Positions 1 through 8,443 of a DNA stretch of 64,000 nucleotides are shown here, in pieces (position 1 is the stretch's first letter; each line of letters begins with the position of its first letter). The notes beneath the pieces were generated by a model that worked only from the letters and a program-made list of their open reading frames with translations, was not told the origin of the DNA and made no database searches. Source of the DNA: Streptomyces sp. NBC_01481 (GTDB taxonomy: Bacteria > Actinomycetota > Actinomycetes > Streptomycetales > Streptomycetaceae); NCBI RefSeq assembly GCF_026339995.1, contig NZ_JAPEPT010000002.1:1225470-1289469 (forward strand), in the 5' to 3' direction. The position numbers were made by a program, and so were the translations under genes.

Positions 1-858
1 CGCGCCCTCGCACCCGTGGCGCTCGTCGTCGCAGGTGCGCTGTCGGTGCAGTTCGGCGCCGCCATCGCGGTGCTGCTGATGCCGCGCGCAGGTGCCCTCG
101 GTGTCGTGACGCTGCGGCTCGTTCTCGCCGCCCTCGTGCTGCTGGTGGTCTGCCGGCCCAGGCTTCGCGGGCACTCGCGCGCCGACTGGCGCACGGTCGT
201 CGCCTTCGGTGCCGTCATGGCCGCGATGAACGTGCTCTTCTACCAGGCCGCCGACCGTATCCCGCTCGGCGCGGCCGTCACCTTCGAGGTGCTGGGCCCG
301 CTCGTGCTCTCGGTGATCGTGTCGCGGCGGCTGGTCAATCTCGTCTGGGCGGGCCTCGCGCTCGGCGGTGTGCTCCTGCTCAGCGGCGGCGGTTTCGACC
401 GGCTTGACCCCGTGGGCGCGGCCTTCGCGCTCTCGGCGGGCGCGATGTGGGCGGCGTACATCGTCTTCAGCGCCCGTACCGGGCGGCGCTTCCCGCAGGC
501 GGACGGGCTCGCGCTGGCGATGGCGGTCGGGGCGGTGCTGAGCCTGCCGCTGGGGCTCGCGGAGTCCGGGTCCAAGCTGATCGTGCCCTCCACGCTCGGG
601 CTGGGGCTCGCCGTCGCGCTGATGTCGTCCGTCCTCCCGTACACCCTTGAGTTGCTCGCGCTGCGCCGGCTGCCCGCGCCGACCTTCGCGGTGCTGATGA
701 GCCTGGAGCCGGCGATCGCGGCGACAGCCGGGTTCCTCGTACTGCATCAAGCCCTTTCCGCGGTCGACGCGTTGGCGATAGCGCTGGTCATCGCGGCGAG
801 CATGGGCGCGGTGCGCACTCAGGTGGCCGGAAAGCCCTCGGGAGACCTCAAAAAGTAA
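1..858 (+). CDS. EamA/DMT-family transporter, 5' end outside window
   Basis: Frame 1 is open from the first base, so the true start lies upstream; at least 285 residues are present. The protein is a chain of hydrophobic helices (about ten segments visible) with the short loops typical of the drug/metabolite transporter superfamily, close to the RhtA/YdcZ type of inner-membrane amino-acid or metabolite exporter. The duplicated EamA architecture is visible as two halves, the second starting near the GAAFALSAGAMWAAY segment. The substrate is not predictable. The stop codon abuts the 18-bp palindrome that controls the next operon, so this gene probably belongs to a separate upstream unit. Confidence 0.85.
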   Translation, partial: RALAPVALVVAGALSVQFGAAIAVLLMPRAGALGVVTLRLVLAALVLLVVCRPRLRGHSRADWRTVVAFGAVMAAMNVLFYQAADRIPLGAAVTFEVLGPLVLSVIVSRRLVNLVWAGLALGGVLLLSGGGFDRLDPVGAAFALSAGAMWAAYIVFSARTGRRFPQADGLALAMAVGAVLSLPLGLAESGSKLIVPSTLGLGLAVALMSSVLPYTLELLALRRLPAPTFAVLMSLEPAIAATAGFLVLHQALSAVDALAIALVIAASMGAVRTQVAGKPSGDLKK

Positions 859-875
859 AGCAAGCATGCTTGCTT
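858..875. promoter_or_regulatory. perfect 18-bp palindrome, probable TetR-family operator
   Basis: AAGCAAGCATGCTTGCTT reads identically on both strands. It lies between the exporter stop codon and the GTG start at 936 of the catabolic operon. The operon's last gene (10776-11354) encodes a TetR repressor, and TetR proteins of catabolic operons usually bind such palindromes in their own promoter. The pairing with that regulator is inferred from position only. Confidence 0.65.
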
Positions 876-935
876 GTTTTCTCTCGCGCTGCCATGCTCC
901 GGGGCACACAACGTCGTGTCCCGAGGGAGCGCACC

Positions 936-1724
936 GTGTCCGACCCGTCCGTCGTACTCGACGATCTGCGCAGCGAGAGCAATCAACTCGACCAGCTGGT
1001 GGGGGAGTTGACCGACGAGCAATGGGCGCGCCCCACCCCCGCGCCCCGCTGGACAGTCGCCCACCAGATCGCCCATCTCGCCTGGACGGACGCGGCCGCG
1101 CTGCTCGCGGCCACCGACCGCGAGGCCTTCGGCGCCCAGGTCGAGAAGGCACTGAAAGCGCCTGACGACTTCGTCGACGAGGGCGCCGAGGAGGGCGCCG
1201 CGCTGCCGCCCGCCGAGCTGCTGGCCCGCTGGCGCGCCGGGCGCGAGCAGCTGCAGCAGGCCCTGCGCGCGGCACCCGCCGGAGCGCGTTTCCCCTGGTA
1301 CGGGCCGCCGATGAGCGTCGCGTCGATGGCGACCGGACGCCTGATGGAGACCTGGGCGCACGGTCAGGACATCGCCGACGCGCTCGGAGCCGTACGCGAA
1401 CCGACCCCCCGCCTGCGGCATGTCGCGTACATCGGGGTCAGGGCACGCGACTACGCCTTCGGGGTACGCGGCCTCACCCCGCCCGCCGAGCCGTTCCGCG
1501 TGGAGCTGACCGCGCCGGACGGGGAGCTGTGGGCGTACGGACCCGAGGACGCCGCCCAGCGTGTCACCGGGCCCGCGCTCGACTTCTGCCTCCTGGTGAC
1601 CCAGCGCGCGCACCGCGCCGACCTCGCCGTGTGCGCCGAGGGCGCCGACGCCGACCGGTGGCTCGACATCGCGCAGGCCTTCGCCGGTCCGGCAGGACCG
1701 GGGCGCGAGCGGAAGGAGGCATAA
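936..1724 (+). CDS. TIGR03084-like DinB/maleylpyruvate-isomerase fold metal-binding protein
   Basis: A 262-residue protein of the DinB-like four-helix superfamily (MDMPI N-terminal type). The N-terminal segment with TVAHQIAHLAWTD supplies the conserved metal-ligand histidines (two in HQIAH), and a later METWAHGQDIADAL segment carries another (about residues 135-150). I chose the GTG at 936 because a GGAG sequence lies seven bases upstream and the conserved fold begins right after it; an in-frame start at 870 falls inside the operator region. It is the first gene of the operon that runs to 11354, four bases ahead of the AtuA-like gene. Relatives often sit in acyl-CoA catabolic loci, but the reaction is not known. 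Confidence 0.8.
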   Translation: MSDPSVVLDDLRSESNQLDQLVGELTDEQWARPTPAPRWTVAHQIAHLAWTDAAALLAATDREAFGAQVEKALKAPDDFVDEGAEEGAALPPAELLARWRAGREQLQQALRAAPAGARFPWYGPPMSVASMATGRLMETWAHGQDIADALGAVREPTPRLRHVAYIGVRARDYAFGVRGLTPPAEPFRVELTAPDGELWAYGPEDAAQRVTGPALDFCLLVTQRAHRADLAVCAEGADADRWLDIAQAFAGPAGPGRERKEA

Positions 1725-1727
1725 AGC

Positions 1728-3401
1728 GTGCTGCGCATCGGAAATGCCTCCGGCTTCTACGGCGACCGCTTCGACGCCGTGAAGGAAATGCTCACGGGTG
1801 GGCCTCTCGACATCCTGACCGGCGACTATCTCGCCGAGCTCACCATGCTCATCCTCGGCCGCGACCGGCTGAAGGACCCCCGCCTCGGCTACGCCAAGAC
1901 CTTCCTGCGGCAGCTGGAGGAAAGCCTCGGCCTCGCCCAGGACCGCGGAGTGAAGATCGTCGCCAACGCGGGCGGGCTCAATCCGGCCTCACTCGCCGAC
2001 GCCGTACGCGAACTCGCCGACCGCGTCGGCGTCCCCGTCAAGGTCGCCCACGTCGAGGGCGACGACCTCGCCGACCGCTTCCCCGGCGCCCTCAGCGCCA
2101 ACGCCTACCTCGGCGGCACCGGAATCGCCGAGTGCCTGCGCGCCGGGGCCGACGTCGTCGTCACCGGCCGGGTCACCGACGCCGCCCTCGTCACCGGGCC
2201 CGCGACCGCGCACTTCGGCTGGGGGCCCGAGGACTACGACGCGCTCGCCGGCGCGGTGGTCGCCGGGCACGTACTCGAATGCGGCACCCAGGCCACCGGC
2301 GGCAACTACTCCTTCTTCAGCGGCCACGACGTACGCCGTCCCGGCTTCCCCCTCGCCGAGATCCACGCCGACGGCACCAGCGTCATCACCAAGCACGACG
2401 GCACCGGCGGCCTCGTCGACGTCGGCACGGTCACCGCGCAGCTGCTGTACGAGACCGGAGGCGCGCGCTACGCCGGACCGGACGTCACCGCGCGCCTGGA
2501 CACCGTACGGCTGGCGCAGGACGGCGAGGACCGGGTGCGGATCTCCGGCGTACGCGGCGAAGCCCCGCCGCCCACCCTCAAGGTCGGCCTCAACCGCATC
2601 GGCGGCTGGCGCAACGAGGTCGTGTTCGTGCTCACCGGGCTCGACATCGAGGCCAAGGCCCGCCTCGTGCGCGAACAGCTCGACGACGCCCTCGGCAAGC
2701 ACCGCCCGGCCGAGGTCCGCTGGGAGCTGGCCCGCACCGAGCGGCCCGACGGCGACACGGAGGAGCGCGCCAGCGCCTATCTGCGCCTTGTCGTGCGCGA
2801 CAGCGACCCCGACAAGGTGGGGCGTGCGGTGAGCGGTGCGGCGATCGAGCTGGCGCTCGGCAGCTACCCGGGCTTCCATGTGACGGCCCCGCCCGGCAAG
2901 GGCGCGCCGTACGGGGTCTTCGAGGCCGAGTACATCGACGCGGCCGAGGTGACGCACACGGCAGTACTGCCCGACGGGCGCCGGATCACGATGCCGACTC
3001 CCGTACGTACGCAGGACGTCGAGCCGGTCCCGGACGAGGGCGGGCTGCCCGCGGAACTGCCCGCCGGGCCGCGCCGGGCCGCGCCCCTCGGGCTGATCGC
3101 CGGCGCCCGCAGCGGCGACAAGGGAGGCGACGCCAACGTCGGCGTGTGGGCGCGCTCCGACGACGCCTGGCGCTGGCTCGCCCACGAGCTGACCGTCAAC
3201 CGCTTCCGCGCGCTGCTCCCGGAGACCGCCGAGCTGACCGTCGTACGCCATGTCCTGCCGAATCTGCGGGCCCTGAACTTCACCGTCGAGGGGATTCTCG
3301 GCGAAGGCGTCGCCGCGCAGGCCCGCTTCGATCCGCAGGCCAAGGCGCTCGGCGAGTGGCTGCGTTCGCGCTACGTCGACATCCCGGAGGTACTGCTATG
3401 A
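1728..3401 (+). CDS. AtuA-like protein (DUF1446, acyclic terpene utilisation family)
   Basis: A 557-residue cytosolic protein. The start RIGNASGFYGDRFDA and the internal IVANAGGLNP and VVVTGRVTDAALV segments are typical of the AtuA family. AtuA is the first gene of the Pseudomonas atu cluster and is needed for growth on citronellol or geraniol; its chemistry is unsettled. The GTG start follows a strong GGAAGGAGG sequence by seven bases. The stop codon overlaps the ATG of the carboxylase beta subunit (ATGA), so the two are translationally coupled. The C-terminal part from about residue 455 (LGLIAGARSGDKGGDANVGVW) matches the small domain that some members carry fused. Function in a carboxylase-linked degradation pathway is inferred from family and context. 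Confidence 0.85.
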   Translation: MLRIGNASGFYGDRFDAVKEMLTGGPLDILTGDYLAELTMLILGRDRLKDPRLGYAKTFLRQLEESLGLAQDRGVKIVANAGGLNPASLADAVRELADRVGVPVKVAHVEGDDLADRFPGALSANAYLGGTGIAECLRAGADVVVTGRVTDAALVTGPATAHFGWGPEDYDALAGAVVAGHVLECGTQATGGNYSFFSGHDVRRPGFPLAEIHADGTSVITKHDGTGGLVDVGTVTAQLLYETGGARYAGPDVTARLDTVRLAQDGEDRVRISGVRGEAPPPTLKVGLNRIGGWRNEVVFVLTGLDIEAKARLVREQLDDALGKHRPAEVRWELARTERPDGDTEERASAYLRLVVRDSDPDKVGRAVSGAAIELALGSYPGFHVTAPPGKGAPYGVFEAEYIDAAEVTHTAVLPDGRRITMPTPVRTQDVEPVPDEGGLPAELPAGPRRAAPLGLIAGARSGDKGGDANVGVWARSDDAWRWLAHELTVNRFRALLPETAELTVVRHVLPNLRALNFTVEGILGEGVAAQARFDPQAKALGEWLRSRYVDIPEVLL

Positions 3402-4996
3402 CTGTGCTCGCCTCGGCCGTCGACTCCACGGGTCCCGATTACGCAGCCCGCCGCGAGGCCATGCTCGGCCGGCTCACCGAGCTGGAGGCCGAGCACGCGA
3501 AGGCGCTCGCGGGCGGCGGCGAGAAGTACGTCGCCCGGCACCGGGCGCGCGGAAAGCTGCTCGCGCGCGAACGCATCGAGCTGCTGCTCGACCCCGACAC
3601 GCCCTTCCTGGAACTGTCCCCGCTCGCCGCGTGGGGCAGCGACTATCCCGTCGGCGCGTCGATGGTCACCGGCATCGGTGTGGTCGAGGGCGTCGAGTGC
3701 CTGATCACGGCCAACGACCCGACCGTGCGTGGTGGGGCGTCCAACCCCTGGACGCTGAAGAAGGCTCTGCGCGCCAACGAGATCGCGTACGCCAACCGGC
3801 TGCCCTGCATCTCGCTCGTCGAGTCCGGCGGGGCGGATCTGCCGTCCCAGAAGGAGATCTTCATCCCCGGCGGGGCGCTGTTCCGGGATCTGACGAGGCT
3901 GTCGGCGGCCGGGATCCCGACGATCGCGGTCGTCTTCGGGAACTCGACCGCCGGAGGCGCGTACGTCCCCGGCATGTCCGACCACACCATCATGATCAAG
4001 GAGCGCTCGAAGGTCTTCCTGGGCGGGCCGCCGCTGGTGAAGATGGCGACGGGGGAGGAGAGCGACGACGAGTCGCTCGGCGGCGCGGAGATGCACGCCC
4101 GTACGTCCGGACTCGCCGACTACTTCGCCCTCGACGAGGCGGACGCGCTGCGGCAGGCGCGGCGGGTCGTCGCCCGCCTCAACTGGCGTAAGGCACACGG
4201 CGATCCGGGGCCCGTCGAGCCGCCCAAGTACGCGGAGGAGGAGCTGCTCGGGATCGTGCCCGAGGATCTGAAGACTCCCTTCGACCCGCGCGAGGTCGTC
4301 GCGCGGATCGTCGACGGCTCGGACTTCGACGAGTTCAAACCGCTGTACGGGCCGAGCCTGGTGACCGGGTGGGCGCGGCTGCACGGCTATCCGGTGGGCG
4401 TGCTGGCCAACGCGCAGGGCGTGCTCTTCTCGGCGGAGTCCCAGAAGGCGGCGCAGTTCATCCAGTTGGCGAATCAGCGCGATGTGCCGCTGGTCTTCCT
4501 GCACAACACCACCGGCTACATGGTCGGCAAGGAGTACGAGCAGGGCGGCATCATCAAGCACGGCGCGATGATGATCAACGCGGTGTCGAACTCGAAGGTC
4601 CCGCATCTGTCGGTGCTGATGGGCGCGTCGTACGGGGCCGGGCACTACGGAATGTGCGGGCGGGCGTACGACCCGCGCTTCCTCTTCGCCTGGCCCAGCG
4701 CCAAGTCCGCGGTGATGGGGCCGCAGCAGCTCGCGGGCGTGCTGTCGATCGTGGCGCGCGCGTCGGCCGCCGCGAAGGGGCAGCCGTACGACGAGGAGGC
4801 GGACGCCGGGCTGCGCGCGATGGTCGAGCAGCAGATCGAGGCGGAGTCGCTTCCGATGTTCCTCTCGGGGCGGCTGTACGACGACGGCGTGATCGACCCC
4901 CGCGACACCCGTACGGTCCTCGGACTGTGCCTGTCCGCGATCCACACGGCACCGGTCGAGGGCGCGCGCGGCGGCTTCGGCGTCTTCCGGATGTGA
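3398..4996 (+). CDS. acyl-CoA carboxylase, carboxyltransferase (beta) subunit
   Basis: The product is 532 residues, the usual length for a PccB/MccB/AtuC-type carboxyltransferase. It carries two crotonase-fold halves. Motifs include FGNSTAGGAYVPGMSD (about residues 184-199), characteristic of methylcrotonyl- and geranyl-CoA carboxylases, and GASYGAGHYGMCGRAYDP (about 409-426) in the second half. The subunit transfers the carboxyl group from carboxybiotin to an acyl-CoA, working with the alpha subunit encoded seven bases downstream. The ATG overlaps the stop of the AtuA-like gene; the open frame extends far upstream only because the antisense-like frame of GC-rich genes stays open. Methylcrotonyl-CoA or geranyl-CoA are the best substrate guesses; propionyl-CoA is less likely given the AtuA neighbour. 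Confidence 0.92.
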   Translation: MTVLASAVDSTGPDYAARREAMLGRLTELEAEHAKALAGGGEKYVARHRARGKLLARERIELLLDPDTPFLELSPLAAWGSDYPVGASMVTGIGVVEGVECLITANDPTVRGGASNPWTLKKALRANEIAYANRLPCISLVESGGADLPSQKEIFIPGGALFRDLTRLSAAGIPTIAVVFGNSTAGGAYVPGMSDHTIMIKERSKVFLGGPPLVKMATGEESDDESLGGAEMHARTSGLADYFALDEADALRQARRVVARLNWRKAHGDPGPVEPPKYAEEELLGIVPEDLKTPFDPREVVARIVDGSDFDEFKPLYGPSLVTGWARLHGYPVGVLANAQGVLFSAESQKAAQFIQLANQRDVPLVFLHNTTGYMVGKEYEQGGIIKHGAMMINAVSNSKVPHLSVLMGASYGAGHYGMCGRAYDPRFLFAWPSAKSAVMGPQQLAGVLSIVARASAAAKGQPYDEEADAGLRAMVEQQIEAESLPMFLSGRLYDDGVIDPRDTRTVLGLCLSAIHTAPVEGARGGFGVFRM

Positions 4997-5003
4997 GGCA
5001 CTG

Positions 5004-7271
5004 ATGATCTCCACTCTGCTGGTCGCGAACCGGGGCGAGATCGCCTGCCGGGTCTTTCGCACCTGCCGCGAGCTGGGCATCGCGACGGTCGCGGTGTACT
5101 CGGACGCGGACGCGTCGGCACTGCATGTGCGGGAGGCGGACGCGGCGGTACGACTGCCGGGGGCGGCGCCCTCGGACACGTATCTGCGCGGCGACCTGAT
5201 CGTGAAGGCGGCGCTGGCGGCGGGCGCGGACGCGGTGCATCCCGGGTACGGATTCCTGTCCGAGAACGCGGAGTTCGCCAGGGCGGTGACGGACGCGGGC
5301 CTGGTGTGGATCGGGCCGCCGCCCTCGGCCATCGAGGCGATGGCGTCCAAGACGCGCGCGAAGGAACTGATGGGCGGCGCGCCCCTGGCCGATGTGACCG
5401 CGGACGACCTGCCGGTCCTGGTCAAGGCGGCGGCGGGCGGCGGCGGCCGGGGCATGCGGATCGTCCGCTCGCTGGACGAACTCCCGGGCGAGCTGGAGGC
5501 GGCGCGAGCCGAGGCGCTGAGCGCGTTCGGCGACGGAGAGGTCTTCATCGAGCCGTACGTCGAGAACGGCCGCCATGTGGAAGTCCAGGTGCTGGCGGAC
5601 GCGTACGGGACGGTGTGGGCGCTGGGGACGCGCGACTGCTCGCTCCAGCGCCGCCACCAGAAGGTCATCGAGGAGTCCCCGGCGCCGGGACTGCCCGCCG
5701 AACTGGTCGCCTCGCTCCACGAGTCGGCGGTGACGGCGGCGCGGGCGGTGGGCTACCGGGGCGCGGGCACGGTGGAGTTCCTGATCTCCCCGGCGGGCCG
5801 CGCCCACTTCCTGGAGATGAACACCCGCCTCCAGGTCGAACACCCCGTGACGGAGGCGGTGTTCGGCCTCGACCTGGTGGCGCTCCAGCTGCGGGTGGCG
5901 GAGGGTTCGCGGCTCCCGGCGACGCCGCCGGAGGCCAGGGGCCACGCGGTGGAGGCGAGGCTGTACGCGGAGGACCCTGCGACGGGGTGGACGCCGCAGA
6001 CGGGGGTGCTGCGGGCGCTTGACGTGCGGGTCTTTCCCACCCACCCGCCCTTGAACGTGGGGGGCGGGACCCCCCACACCCCCGCGGGCCCGGCGCTTCG
6101 CGCGGGCGGTCGGGTGGCCGACGGCCTGGGCCCCGTCGCGGGCGGTCCGGCGCTTCGCGCGGGCGAGTCGGGTGCCGTGCCCGGTGGTCAGGCGGGCCAC
6201 GGATCGGTGCTTCCCGCGGACGGCCCGAGCGGTGCGGCGGCGGGCGGTGGCCCTGCGGCCGGCGGTCCGGCGCTTCGCGCGGACGATTCCGGTGCTTCTC
6301 CCGGTGGCCGGGCCGGTCTTGGCCCGGCGCTTCGCGCGGACGGGCCCGTGGACGACGGCCCCGGGGGCGTGGCCGCCGCAGGCCACGACCTCGTGCACGC
6401 CGCCCCCTGGCTGCGCGTTGATGCCGGGTACGCCGCCGGGGACTCCATCGGCGTGCACTACGACCCCATGATCGCCAAGGTCATCGCCTGGGCACCCACC
6501 CGCGACGCCGCCGTGCGGCTGCTCGCGCAAGCCCTGCGGCGGGCGCGCGTGCACGGGCCCGTGACCAATCGGGCCCTGCTCGTGCGGTCCCTGGAGCATC
6601 CCGACTTCACCGGCGCCCGGCTCGACACCGGGTTCTACGAGCGGCACCTCGACGCCCTCACCGCGCCCGCCGACGGGGAGCGGTACGCCGCCATCGCCGC
6701 CGCGGTCGCCGATGCCGCCGCCCGGCCCGGAGCCTGGCGGAATCTGCACTCGCAGCCGCAGGTCAAGGGCTACGGCGAGCACGAGGTCCGGTATCGCCGA
6801 ACCCGCGGCGGCGGGTTCGAGCTCGTCGACGAGCCCGGCGTGCGCGTCGTCGACGCCCGCCCGGACCGGGTGCGGCTCGAGATCGACGGGATCGTGCGGC
6901 CCTTCGACGTCACCGATCACGGTGACGGGTACGTCCACATCGACAGCCCCACCGGCGCGCACGCGCTCGCCGTGCGGCCGCGGTTCACCGATCCGCAGGA
7001 CCGGGCCGAGCCCGGTTCGCTGCTCGCGCCCATGCCCGGGACCGTCGTCCGCGTCGGGGACGGGCTCGCCGCGGGGGCCAAGGTCACCCAGGGGCAGCCA
7101 CTCGTATGGCTGGAGGCCATGAAGATGGAGCACCGCATCCTCGCGCCCGCCTCCGGCATCCTCACCGCGCTCCACGCCGTACCCGGCCGTCAGGTCGAGG
7201 TCGGCGCCCTGCTCGCCGTCGTCAACGAAGTAACGGCGGAAGCCACACAGGAGGAGGACACCGCGTCATGA
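5004..7271 (+). CDS. acyl-CoA carboxylase biotin carboxylase/BCCP (alpha) subunit with internal insertion
   Basis: A 755-residue alpha subunit: biotin carboxylase (about residues 1-345 plus 465-540), a linker, and a C-terminal biotinyl domain with EAMKME, whose Lys707 is the biotinylation site. VANRGEIACRVFRT, the glycine-rich AAAGGGGRGMRIV loop, EMNTRLQVEHPVTE and the DPMIAK segment are all present. Two oddities: the segment between AKELM and the glycine-rich loop is about 16 residues shorter than in usual relatives, and about 115 residues rich in Gly, Ala and Pro (about 347-463) interrupt the C-terminal biotin carboxylase subdomain. The reading frame stays open throughout, so it may still be functional. 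Its stop overlaps the next start (ATGA). Confidence 0.9.
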   Translation: MISTLLVANRGEIACRVFRTCRELGIATVAVYSDADASALHVREADAAVRLPGAAPSDTYLRGDLIVKAALAAGADAVHPGYGFLSENAEFARAVTDAGLVWIGPPPSAIEAMASKTRAKELMGGAPLADVTADDLPVLVKAAAGGGGRGMRIVRSLDELPGELEAARAEALSAFGDGEVFIEPYVENGRHVEVQVLADAYGTVWALGTRDCSLQRRHQKVIEESPAPGLPAELVASLHESAVTAARAVGYRGAGTVEFLISPAGRAHFLEMNTRLQVEHPVTEAVFGLDLVALQLRVAEGSRLPATPPEARGHAVEARLYAEDPATGWTPQTGVLRALDVRVFPTHPPLNVGGGTPHTPAGPALRAGGRVADGLGPVAGGPALRAGESGAVPGGQAGHGSVLPADGPSGAAAGGGPAAGGPALRADDSGASPGGRAGLGPALRADGPVDDGPGGVAAAGHDLVHAAPWLRVDAGYAAGDSIGVHYDPMIAKVIAWAPTRDAAVRLLAQALRRARVHGPVTNRALLVRSLEHPDFTGARLDTGFYERHLDALTAPADGERYAAIAAAVADAAARPGAWRNLHSQPQVKGYGEHEVRYRRTRGGGFELVDEPGVRVVDARPDRVRLEIDGIVRPFDVTDHGDGYVHIDSPTGAHALAVRPRFTDPQDRAEPGSLLAPMPGTVVRVGDGLAAGAKVTQGQPLVWLEAMKMEHRILAPASGILTALHAVPGRQVEVGALLAVVNEVTAEATQEEDTAS
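6050..6385 (+). repeat. in-frame GC-rich repeat insertion inside the carboxylase gene
   Basis: Four copies of CCGGCGCTTCGCGCGG (starting near 6090, 6151, 6268 and 6327) are spaced through this stretch, giving repeated GPALRA peptides, with a degenerate fifth copy near 6207. At the left edge lies a hairpin, GTGGGGGG (6057-6064) and CCCCCCAC (6070-6077). Flanking codons align with ordinary biotin carboxylases, so the block looks like an extragenic-type palindromic repeat that entered the gene in frame. Confidence 0.7.
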
Positions 7272-8395
7272 CCATAGAGAGCCAGGAACACACCGCACTG
7301 CGTGCCGCCGTCGCCGCGCTCGGACAGCGCCACGGCCGGGGCTACGAACGCGAACAGCTGTGGGCGGAGGCCGCCAAGCTCGGCTATCTCGGCGTGAACC
7401 TCCCCGAGGAACACGGCGGCGGCGGAGGCGGCATGGCCGAACTGTCCATCGTTCTGGAGGAGTTGGGCGCCGCGGGCTGTCCGCTCCTCATGATGGTCGT
7501 CTCACCCGCCATCTGCGGCACCGTCATCGCCCGGTTCGGCACGCCGGAGCAGAAGCAGAAGTGGCTGCCGGGCCTCGCCGACGGCAGCCTCACCATGGCC
7601 TTCGGCATCACCGAGCCCGACGCCGGGTCCAATTCGCACCGGATCACGACCACCGCGCGCCGTGACGGTGACGGCTGGGTGCTCTCCGGGCGCAAGGTCT
7701 TCATCTCGGGCGTGGACATCGCCGACGCCACCCTCATCGTCGGCCGCACCGAAGACGCCCGTACGGGCAAGCTCAAGCCCTGCCTCTTCATTGTCCCCCG
7801 CGACGCCGAGGGCTTCCAGCGCTCGCAGATCGACATGGAACTGCAGGCCCAGGAGAAGCAGTTCGAGCTCGTCCTCGACGACGTCGCCCTGCCCGCCGAC
7901 GCGCTCGTCGGGGACGAGGACGCCGGTCTCCTCCAGCTCTTCGCCGGGCTCAACCCCGAGCGCATCATGACCGCCGCCTTCGCCATCGGGATGGGACGGT
8001 ACGCACTCGCCCGCGCCATCGACTACGCCAAGACCCGCCAGGTCTGGAAGGAGCCCATCGGCGCCCACCAGGCCATCGCCCACCCCCTCGCCCAGTCCCA
8101 CATCGAGCTCGAACTCGCCCGCCTGATGATGCAGAAGGCCGCGGCCCTCTACGACGCCGGCGACGACATCGGCGCGGGCGAGGCGGCCAACATGGCCAAG
8201 TACGCGGCCGGTGAGGCCTGTGTGAAGGCCGTCGACCAGGCCGTCCACACCCTCGGCGGCAACGGCCTGACCCGGGAGTACGGCCTCGCCTCCCTCATCA
8301 CTGCCGCCAGGGTCGCCCGGATCGCCCCGGTCAGCCGCGAGATGATCCTCAATTACGTATCCCACCAGTCCCTGGGTCTCCCCAAGTCCTACTGA
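7268..8395 (+). CDS. acyl-CoA dehydrogenase
   Basis: A 375-residue FAD flavoprotein of the acyl-CoA dehydrogenase family. N-terminal helical domain, middle beta domain with MAFGITEPDAGSNSHRI (about residues 111-127), and C-terminal helical domain with the conserved Gly-rich QAVHTLGGNGLTREYGL segment (about 322-338) are all visible. It would introduce an alpha-beta double bond into an acyl-CoA. In a liu/atu-type pathway this is the isovaleryl- or citronellyl-CoA step that produces the carboxylase substrate. The ATG overlaps the carboxylase stop. A more upstream in-frame start exists but would lie inside the carboxylase gene. Confidence 0.9.
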   Translation: MTIESQEHTALRAAVAALGQRHGRGYEREQLWAEAAKLGYLGVNLPEEHGGGGGGMAELSIVLEELGAAGCPLLMMVVSPAICGTVIARFGTPEQKQKWLPGLADGSLTMAFGITEPDAGSNSHRITTTARRDGDGWVLSGRKVFISGVDIADATLIVGRTEDARTGKLKPCLFIVPRDAEGFQRSQIDMELQAQEKQFELVLDDVALPADALVGDEDAGLLQLFAGLNPERIMTAAFAIGMGRYALARAIDYAKTRQVWKEPIGAHQAIAHPLAQSHIELELARLMMQKAAALYDAGDDIGAGEAANMAKYAAGEACVKAVDQAVHTLGGNGLTREYGLASLITAARVARIAPVSREMILNYVSHQSLGLPKSY

Positions 8396-8443
8396 CAAAG
8401 GAGATTCTGGGCGTCCACCCGGAGGACACAGCGAGGGGCCACG

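Noticed and set aside
1529..4996. Very long open frame giving a 1,155-residue protein
   Set aside because: Only the last 532 codons (from 3398) are the carboxylase; the rest is the off-frame shadow of the AtuA-like gene and is rich in Arg/Pro, with no domain.
3371..7175. Long minus-strand frames opposite the carboxylase genes
   Set aside because: Typical GC-frame shadows with Arg/Gly/Pro-rich peptides; the plus-strand genes have family motifs.
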